Part shown: positions 58,527-64,000 of the stretch, in pieces
Layout: the number at the start of each line of letters is the position of its first letter
Position numbering within the stretch: position 1 is the stretch's first letter
NCBI GenBank assembly: GCA_015075185.1
Contig: JABTUW010000004.1
Location: 806,001 to 870,000, forward strand
Reading direction: 5' to 3'
DNA length: 64,000 nt
Source: Anaerolineales bacterium
Lineage (GTDB): Bacteria > Chloroflexota > Anaerolineae > 4572-78 > J111
Program-made: the position numbers and the translations under genes
Notes under the pieces: generated by a model
What the model was told of the DNA's origin: nothing
Databases searched by the model: none
Seen by the model: only the letters and a program-made list of their open reading frames with translations

Positions 58527-60188
58527 TTACCTCCAGGTAAAAAAGCGCCGCTCGCTTTCGGGGCTGATGGCTGTGCCGGAGCCGTCGTCATTTAGCCGTT
58601 CGACCACCACAAACCACTCGTAGCGATTCTCAGGACCATCTATCTGGCCAAAGAGCGAAAGAGGGACAATCCACTCCGGCTCTTTAATATTGGCCCCTTG
58701 ATAGGTTGGTTGTCCCTGATAGGTATATACCAGGCGCACGGCATATTGCTCATCTGGAGCTAAGTTTACCGGGTTCCAACGCAACACAATGGTATTACCC
58801 TGAATAAAGGCAAACCCGTCTTTAGGTTCCACTAACTCCGGTGCAGGATATTTAAACCCTGGCGTGGGAGTAACAGGCTCTTCGGTAGGTTCCTCCTCCA
58901 CCACTTCGGGGGTATCGGTTGGTTCAGGCGTGTCGCTTGCGGTGGGGGTATCGGTTGCCTCCGGCGTGGGCGTATCGGGGATTGGAGTCGGTGTAGCGGT
59001 ATCGGTTGGCGGCGGCGTGTTGGTCGCCGGGAGCGGCGTGAGCGTGTTTGTCGGGGGCAGGGTTGGCGTTGGCAGGGCCGACTCGAAGACAACAGCGTCA
59101 CCGGTTTCCTCTGGGGCTTCTGCCGTGGCTTCGGTCTGAGCCGCCCCACCTGGCAAACCCAGTGAGGCCAGAATTTGGCTGCCGGACTCGCTCTGCGCCA
59201 TGAACCACCCCCCAGCCAGGCAAACGGCGCAAACCAGCACCAGGGCAATGATTCCAGGCACGAGCAAACGCGACCGCTCTGAACGCAGAGGCGGCATCTG
59301 CTGAGCTGTGGGCCTACCCTTACTGGCTGCCAGCGGCGGTTGAACTTTAGGCGGCTCAACTGTGGCTTCTTTTTTGGCCGGAGCAGCCGTTTTTGCGGGA
59401 ACCTCCGTGGCCTGCCCTTTCGGCTTTTCAAGGGGGGGTGTACCTTGATCTCCCATTTTTGCAGCCAGCATGGTTTGATCTATCTCGGCTGGTTGTTCAA
59501 GCGTGTCCATTTTACCCGGAGGGGCAGCGCCGGTTTGATCCTGACCTGCTGACGGCGGTGGTTCCGGCCGGCTCATAGGTCCCGAAGGCGGTCTTGGCGG
59601 AGTCACGGGTCTGGAAGGAGACGGCGGTGCGGAAGAATTGGGGGCAGATGTGGGCAAAGGGGTGCCGGCAGGCTCTTCTGCTTCCGGCATTGTCGGGGGC
59701 ACAAAGGCAGCCCCGACACCCGGTGGCGGCGCACCCATTTCCGGTCGAGAGAGCGGCCTGACTGGCCTGGAAGCTGTGGCTGGGGGCGGTACCTCGGCGG
59801 CGGACGGTTCAGCTTCAGGGGGAGTGGTCGGTACAGGAGGGGTAGAGGCGGGGCCGGGAGCAGAAGCTTCGGCTTGTTCAAGGGCATGCCGAATTTCTGC
59901 CGGACTCATAGCTTCACCACCACTGCCGGGGAACAGGAAATCGCCGGTCGAGTCGGGCCGGTTGACCAGCCAACTGACCAGGGCCCGGTGTGTATCCATA
60001 TCCAGAACGACTACTCTAGGCTCCTGCTGACCTTCAGGCGTAAAACTAATACTCGGATTTTTTCCCGCCAGGTGCAGATGAGAAAGGCGTAACTGGGCCA
60101 CTTCTTCCGGAGTCAAGTGATTCTGTTGAACCAAGAACCACAGCGTTTTATTGATAATGATATCTTTATTATCAGCTTGATTGCTCAT
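58527..60188 (-). CDS. Membrane protein with N-terminal tyrosine-recombinase-like domain
   Basis: A 553-residue protein in three parts. Residues about 10-100 read like a tyrosine recombinase core (LTPEEVAQLRLSHLHL, then RVVVLDMDTHRALVSWLV and DFLFPG), but without visible catalytic HxxR or Tyr. A ~200-residue Pro/Ser-rich linker follows, then one transmembrane helix (LLVPGIIALVLVCAVCLAGG), a Thr/Pro-rich stalk and a C-terminal beta domain (FVVVERLNDDGSG). ATG 60188 has AGGA upstream. Function unknown; N-in, C-out topology inferred. Confidence 0.6.
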   Translation of the reverse strand: MSNQADNKDIIINKTLWFLVQQNHLTPEEVAQLRLSHLHLAGKNPSISFTPEGQQEPRVVVLDMDTHRALVSWLVNRPDSTGDFLFPGSGGEAMSPAEIRHALEQAEASAPGPASTPPVPTTPPEAEPSAAEVPPPATASRPVRPLSRPEMGAPPPGVGAAFVPPTMPEAEEPAGTPLPTSAPNSSAPPSPSRPVTPPRPPSGPMSRPEPPPSAGQDQTGAAPPGKMDTLEQPAEIDQTMLAAKMGDQGTPPLEKPKGQATEVPAKTAAPAKKEATVEPPKVQPPLAASKGRPTAQQMPPLRSERSRLLVPGIIALVLVCAVCLAGGWFMAQSESGSQILASLGLPGGAAQTEATAEAPEETGDAVVFESALPTPTLPPTNTLTPLPATNTPPPTDTATPTPIPDTPTPEATDTPTASDTPEPTDTPEVVEEEPTEEPVTPTPGFKYPAPELVEPKDGFAFIQGNTIVLRWNPVNLAPDEQYAVRLVYTYQGQPTYQGANIKEPEWIVPLSLFGQIDGPENRYEWFVVVERLNDDGSGTAISPESERRFFTWR

Positions 60189-60533
60189 AAATATTGTCCT
60201 GGCTTCCCGCCAGTTCTCCACTCTTTCGAGACAAAGTATTTACCAACTCCGATTCTACCGACTTTTAGTAATACGAGCAAACCCTATGACCCGCAATTTA
60301 CCACCAAAACATCAAGCCAGGCGGAAGTAACAGCAGGCGCAGTTTGTCAGCAGTCGCAGTCACTATATAATCATCCCACTTTGACTCATAGCTGTACAAG
60401 GCAAACGGGTGCGTCCTAAATTTTTGATAACAAAGAGCAAGTTGGCAACTTACCCCACAGAACCACCTAAAATCTGGGACAAACCCAAGGCCAGTCGTGC
60501 GAGTAGTTTAGTATACAAGCCAGGGATCGTCAA
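60189..60533. other. Intergenic region between divergent genes
   Basis: About 345 bp separating the recombinase-like membrane protein and the amidohydrolase. I see no ORF, strong promoter or repeat; presumably contains both 5' leaders. Confidence 0.4.
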
Positions 60534-61586
60534 ATGTTAAAAAGAGGCAGAATACCTGTCTTCTATACCAACATGCACAGATTGCACGCAACCGACCAGG
60601 CTCACCTCGAAGATTATCCTCTGGCTATGGACGAGGTACCGGCGCGAGCGGAGATCATTTTGCAGGCGCTAGAGACAGCCCAACTCGGGATAATAACTGC
60701 GCCCATTGACCAGGGCCTTGAGCCGATTTTGGCGGTCCACCCGGCCGATTTTTTAGAATTTTTGCAAAGCGCTTATGCCGAAAGCGCCCGGCAGCCAAAG
60801 AGCAACCGCCTCTTTCCCGATACCTTTGCCACCCGGCATACCGGCCGGAAACCGACCACTTTTCCTGGGCTGAAAGGTTACTATGCTTTCGATCCATACA
60901 GTCCCATTTTGGCCGGAACCTGGGATGCGGCCTACTGGAGCGCCCAATGTGCCCTTGCCGCTGCCGCTGCGGTGCGGGCGGGCGAGAAGGTTGCTTATGC
61001 CCTGTGCCGTCCGCCCGGTCACCACACCGCCGCCGACCTGTATGGCGGCTATTGTTACCTTAACAATGCTGCGATTACGGCGCGTTATCTCCAAAATAAT
61101 ACAGCGAGCAGTGGCCAACGGGCGGCGATCGCAATTCTGGATATTGACTACCACCATGGCAATGGCACACAGGCCATTTTCTACAGCGACCCATCGGTGC
61201 TATTTTGCTCCCTCCACGCCGATCCGGATAATGAATATCCTTACTATTGGGGTCGCGCCGACGAAAGAGGTGAAGGGGCAGGCGCAGGCTGCAATCAGAA
61301 TTGGCCACTCCCCCCAGGAGTTGATGATACAACCTACCTTGCCGCATTAGGCGAGGCAGTGGCCACAATCCGGGCCTTTGCGCCTCACTATTTGCTTGTC
61401 TCCGCCGGATTCGATATTTTTGCCGGCGATCCTGTAGGCGGCTTCATCCTGACCACTGCTGGCATCCACCAGACTGGCCTGCAAATTGCAGCCCTCGATG
61501 TGCCGACCGTCATTATCCAGGAAGGAGGGTACTTGCAGGAGCATTTGGGTGAGAATGCAGTCGCTTTTTTGCAGGCGTTCCTTTGA
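60534..61586 (+). CDS. Histone deacetylase family protein (acetylpolyamine amidohydrolase-like)
   Basis: A 350-residue zinc amidohydrolase. RPPGHHTAADLYGGYCYLNN, zinc ligands in LDIDYHHGNGTQ and AGFDIFAGDP, and QEGGYL match the arginase/deacetylase fold. The early segment YYAFDPYSPILAGTWDAAYWSA points to acetylpolyamine amidohydrolases, which deacetylate acetylated polyamines. Weak Shine-Dalgarno. Stands alone. Confidence 0.86.
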   Translation: MLKRGRIPVFYTNMHRLHATDQAHLEDYPLAMDEVPARAEIILQALETAQLGIITAPIDQGLEPILAVHPADFLEFLQSAYAESARQPKSNRLFPDTFATRHTGRKPTTFPGLKGYYAFDPYSPILAGTWDAAYWSAQCALAAAAAVRAGEKVAYALCRPPGHHTAADLYGGYCYLNNAAITARYLQNNTASSGQRAAIAILDIDYHHGNGTQAIFYSDPSVLFCSLHADPDNEYPYYWGRADERGEGAGAGCNQNWPLPPGVDDTTYLAALGEAVATIRAFAPHYLLVSAGFDIFAGDPVGGFILTTAGIHQTGLQIAALDVPTVIIQEGGYLQEHLGENAVAFLQAFL

Positions 61587-61630
61587 CAAATTGTTGTATT
61601 GACATAATAATTTTGTGGGAAGTCTAAAGC

Positions 61631-61659
61631 TTGCGTTTTGAGCTAAGATAATGTACAAT
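61631..61659 (+). promoter_or_regulatory. Promoter of 43-residue small gene
   Basis: TTGCGT (61631-61636), 17-bp spacer, TACAAT (61654-61659); 56 bp before ATG 61716. Confidence 0.45.
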
Positions 61660-61715
61660 GGAAAAAGCTCAAGGCAGGCAGTTAATTTCAACTCAGTTTG
61701 TGCATTGAGACTATT

Positions 61716-61847
61716 ATGAGAAGTATTTCGCGACAACAACTTTTAATTTTAGCCATTTTGTTGTTCTTTTCGGTGGTGATTTTGGGTTGTTTATGCATGT
61801 TGGTTGTTCCCAGCCCAACCACCGGCGGCCCACCCTTTGTTTTTTAG
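61716..61847 (+). CDS. Small single-pass membrane protein, 43 residues
   Basis: A short ORF beginning MRSISRQQLLILAILLFFSV, one hydrophobic helix with three Cys/Gly-type small residues near its end, and a polar Pro/Thr/Gly tail. It has a candidate promoter upstream and a clear terminator downstream, with no other ORF between, which supports it as a real gene. Shine-Dalgarno is weak (TTGAGA). No family recognised. Confidence 0.45.
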   Translation: MRSISRQQLLILAILLFFSVVILGCLCMLVVPSPTTGGPPFVF

Positions 61848-61916
61848 GTAATTAGTTTTAACAAACTTATAACCGTCCTGGTATGGCCCGTTCGGGGATA
61901 CGCAGTTGCTTTTGCC

Positions 61917-61947
61917 TCGGCAAGGAACTTTAGCTTGCCGATTTTTT
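61917..61947 (+). terminator. Rho-independent terminator after the small gene
   Basis: Stem TCGGCAAG (61917-61924) and CTTGCCGA (61934-61941), 9-nt loop, then six T. Confidence 0.75.
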
Positions 61948-61989
61948 GTTTTATGCGCTCGACGGTTCTGTTTGTTAGCCGGGGTAGAA

Positions 61990-62019
61990 TTGGCAAAAGC
62001 TTCTCGACGTTGCTATAAT
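61990..62019 (+). promoter_or_regulatory. Promoter of Pro-rich membrane protein gene
   Basis: TTGGCA (61990-61995), 18-bp spacer, TATAAT (62014-62019), 105 bp before the start codon. Confidence 0.6.
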
Positions 62020-62123
62020 AGCTCAGCCGTTACTGGTTTTGCTGCTCCAGTTTCCGGGAACAAACTGGAGATTTCTCCCACTCGCACTACGGCTGTCTTA
62101 ATGAGGAAGGAGTTTTTGAGTCT

Positions 62124-62708
62124 ATGAGCCAACCGGCTCCGTTTCGTTTGATGAAGGCTTTTCAAGAAATTCAGCCGTACCGTTTGGCCTCCGCCTGGAT
62201 TCGTATGGGACTACTGCTGACCGCTGCTATAATTTTGAGCTTGTGGCTGGCCGCTCCTCACGTTGATGCCAATATGTTGTTTCAATCGCCGGCGTCGCCG
62301 CTGGCCCAACCTGGCTTCGAGCAGGTTTCTCCTCTCTCGCCTATTGACCAATTCCCTGTCGAGCAGGTTCCCGTTCAACCTGCTCCCGCTGAACAAGCCC
62401 CAGCCCAGCCAGTTGCCCCGGTTGAGGCGGCGCCAGGAGCAACTCCCCCAGTAGTCGAAGGTGGTGCCCCTGCACCTCCCACGCCTGAGCCAGTCTCCCG
62501 TCGCGAGAGAGAAGAAACGCCGGTTGATGAGGAAGGCGGACCCTCCAATTTTATTCTGGATCAAGCGGAATTGATTGATACGGTTGTTGTTTCCGGCGCT
62601 TACATCTGGCTATGCTGTGGAGTCAGTTTGTTCTTGCTGGTACCGTTGTTTTTACTATTTGTCTACGTTCGAGGAAGAAGTAAAATTATCCGAGAAGAAG
62701 GTTATTAA
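62124..62708 (+). CDS. Pro-rich two-TM membrane protein of unknown function
   Basis: A 194-residue protein: one N-terminal TM (IRMGLLLTAAIILSLWLAA, residues 26-44), a ~75-residue Pro/Val/Gln-rich extracytoplasmic stretch (EQVPVQPAPAEQAPAQPVAP), then a second TM near the C-terminus (residues about 158-182) with a charged cytoplasmic tail. AGGAAGGAG lies a little far upstream. No family recognised; the following glycosyltransferase may be co-transcribed. Confidence 0.6.
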   Translation: MSQPAPFRLMKAFQEIQPYRLASAWIRMGLLLTAAIILSLWLAAPHVDANMLFQSPASPLAQPGFEQVSPLSPIDQFPVEQVPVQPAPAEQAPAQPVAPVEAAPGATPPVVEGGAPAPPTPEPVSRREREETPVDEEGGPSNFILDQAELIDTVVVSGAYIWLCCGVSLFLLVPLFLLFVYVRGRSKIIREEGY

Positions 62709-62766
62709 ACCCTCGGCTCATCTGCTCAGGCACCCGGATTCTGAGCAGGTGGAGGGGGAAAGACGA

Positions 62767-64000
62767 TTGCCCAATCCAGTTTTATCCTCAAGCATCCTAA
62801 AATCAACTCAAGCGACACGGGCGGTGCTCATGATCATCACCTGGGTCGCTTTTTTGTTGCGCACGGTGAATCTGGCGGGACAAAGTTTGTGGCGTGATGA
62901 AGTTGATGCGATTCGCTTTTCCAACTGGCCGCTATCGCAGTTGATTGCCGGCTTATTTCAAGAAGGCCACAATGGTCCCCTCTTCTTTTTAGGGCTACGC
63001 TTCTGGCGCAACGTTACCGGCAACTCCGAGTTTGCGCTGCGCTATCCCTCGGCACTGCTGGGAGCACTGGCTGTGCCCCTGGGTTTTGTGCTGGCCCGCC
63101 AACTCGGTTTTGGCCGGCGGGTGGCGCTGCTGTTGGGCATGTTGCTGGCTACCTCGCCCTATCTAGTTTGGTACGGGCAAGAGGCCAAAATGTATACCCT
63201 GCTGCTGGCGCTTGTCGCTTTGGCATTCATTGCTTATCTTAAAGCCTTGACCCCCTCCCCAACCCTCCCCCTTGAAGGGGGAGGGGGAAAAAATTGGGTA
63301 TGGTGGGTGGTGTTCGTCGTCGCCACGACCCTCTCTTTTTATACCCACATCCTGGCCCCCTTGATGCTGGTTGTCTATGGTTTGGTCGCGTGGCTGCACC
63401 CTGGCGAATGGCAGCGCCACCGGCGTGGCTGGCTCATGAGCATGGGTTGTTTAACCCTGCCCTATTTGCCCCTGGCGCTGTGGCAAGCGCCGCTGTGGTG
63501 GAACAGTTTTCAAAGCGGCCATCCTTTTTATTCCCTCGATAAACAAATCTATACCTTGCTGCAACTTTACAGCAATGGCCTGGTGCGTTTTCTCGGCCTG
63601 ACCGCCATCATCCTGTTCGTCTTTCTGTGGCTATGCGGTCTTTTATTACCCGGACCGCTGACCGCTGACCGCCGGCCGCCGGCAAATTATGCTCGACGTT
63701 TCACTTTTAATGTTTCACGTCTTATCCTGGCCGGCTGGGTCCTTCTCCCCTTGGTTATCGTCTACCTCATCTCGCTCCGTGTCGCCGTTTTTGAAGATCG
63801 TTATCTGATTTATATCGTGCCTGGTTTTTACCTGTTGGTTGCTGTGGGACTGGTTTTGGTGCGGCGCTATTCGCGGCTGCTGGCCGGATTGTGTCTGGGT
63901 CTGCTGTTGGTCATTAATCTGCTGGGTGTTTGGCAACAGCAGCGCCAACCGATCAAAGCCGACTTCCGGGCGGCGGCAGCTTATCTGGCCAGCCATTCCC
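62767..64000 (+). CDS. Glycosyltransferase family 39-like membrane protein (partial, runs off window)
   Basis: At least 411 residues without stop. Hallmarks of GT-C/PMT_2 enzymes: acidic first loop QSLWRDEVDAIRFSNWPL, then HNGPLFFLGLRFWRN, and LRYPSALLGALAVPLGF before many TM helices; also SPYLVWYGQEAKMYTLL. Transfers sugar from a polyprenyl carrier outside the membrane. Start TTG 62767 follows GGAGGGGG; GTG 62749 and ATG 62830 are alternatives. Two intergenic-type repeats appear in frame (63263-63285 and 63652-63720). Confidence 0.8.
   Translation, partial: MPNPVLSSSILKSTQATRAVLMIITWVAFLLRTVNLAGQSLWRDEVDAIRFSNWPLSQLIAGLFQEGHNGPLFFLGLRFWRNVTGNSEFALRYPSALLGALAVPLGFVLARQLGFGRRVALLLGMLLATSPYLVWYGQEAKMYTLLLALVALAFIAYLKALTPSPTLPLEGGGGKNWVWWVVFVVATTLSFYTHILAPLMLVVYGLVAWLHPGEWQRHRRGWLMSMGCLTLPYLPLALWQAPLWWNSFQSGHPFYSLDKQIYTLLQLYSNGLVRFLGLTAIILFVFLWLCGLLLPGPLTADRRPPANYARRFTFNVSRLILAGWVLLPLVIVYLISLRVAVFEDRYLIYIVPGFYLLVAVGLVLVRRYSRLLAGLCLGLLLVINLLGVWQQQRQPIKADFRAAAAYLASHS
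63249..63287. repeat. In-frame CCCTCCCCCTT palindrome inside the glycosyltransferase gene
   Basis: CCCTCCCCCTT (63263-63273) and AAGGGGGAGGG (63275-63285) flanked by further C and G runs; encodes PSPTLPLEGGGG in a loop between hydrophobic segments. Confidence 0.6.
63652..63720. repeat. In-frame GACCGCTGACCGC and CGTTTCAC words inside the glycosyltransferase gene
   Basis: GACCGCTGACCGCTGACCGCC followed by CGACGTTTCACTTTTAATGT, both typical of intergenic repeats at 10061 and 56956; encode a polar Arg/Pro loop between transmembrane segments. Confidence 0.5.

Noticed and set aside
58527..60188. Active integrase or prophage remnant
   Set aside because: No catalytic Arg/His/Tyr set seen, no att-like repeats, and the domain is fused to a TM and stalk.

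Overview
The window is a gene-dense stretch of moderately GC-rich bacterial DNA with no rRNA, tRNA, CRISPR array or intact insertion sequence that I can see. Gene content fits a member of the Chloroflexota, probably Anaerolineae-like: a MalK-type sugar ABC system, many TIM-barrel sugar isomerases, Pro/Thr-rich single-pass surface proteins, F420/FMN-type LLM and PPOX enzymes, GT39-type glycosyltransferases, and many palindromic intergenic repeats. This assignment is inference from content; no phylogenetic marker gene is present.

Region 1 (1-23 kb) is a carbohydrate or sugar-acid catabolic island, nearly all on the + strand. It holds a SAF-domain NAD(P) oxidoreductase, three TIM-barrel isomerases/epimerases, a Gfo/Idh/MocA oxidoreductase, a complete ABC importer (binding protein, two permeases, two different MalK-like ATPases), and separate genes for the two halves of the plant Tm-1 protein (UPF0261 and PEP-hydrolase-like TIM barrel). 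It also has a split MaoC-type dehydratase with an SDR reductase, a PP2C phosphatase and an IclR regulator. A small block at 11.4-14.8 kb interrupts it (ferritin-like protein, AT-rich HEPN-like gene, phosphotransferase, CoA-binding protein, Dabb protein). The substrate cannot be read from sequence.

Region 2 (22-42 kb) is a mosaic of short transcription units on both strands. It includes a beta-propeller surface protein, a PPOX gene overlapping a gene that fuses a DUF120 (CTP-type riboflavin kinase) domain to a HAD phosphatase, an LLM oxidoreductase, an MFS exporter, msrB, a GT-C-like membrane protein, an AraC regulator, DUF3224 and DinB proteins, an NHL protein, a cytochrome c lipoprotein and a CBS-ACT protein. 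It ends with an HxlR regulator flanked by two related methyltransferases, an aldo/keto reductase, an SDR, a Na/Pi-like transporter and a universal stress protein.

Region 3 (42.3-58.5 kb) is a long + strand aromatic-acid catabolic cluster behind a LysR regulator. It encodes 4-hydroxybenzoyl-CoA reductase (hcrC, hcrA, hcrB, with the diagnostic extra Fe-S cysteines in hcrB), a PaaK-family CoA ligase, two aldehyde dehydrogenases, two enoyl-CoA hydratases, and an unusual Paa-type epoxidase. That epoxidase set has paaA, paaC, two PaaB-like subunits, and PaaD split into two separate genes. A UlaG-like hydrolase, a GNAT protein and a PaaY-like hexapeptide protein complete it. Nearly every non-overlapping intercistronic gap carries a different inverted or direct repeat. 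hcrA contains two compensating homopolymer frameshifts.

Region 4 (58.5-64 kb) has a membrane protein with an N-terminal tyrosine-recombinase-like domain, an acetylpolyamine-amidohydrolase/HDAC homologue, a 43-residue small membrane protein with its own promoter and terminator, a Pro-rich two-TM protein and a GT39-type glycosyltransferase running off the end. That last gene appears to have absorbed two intergenic-type repeats in frame.
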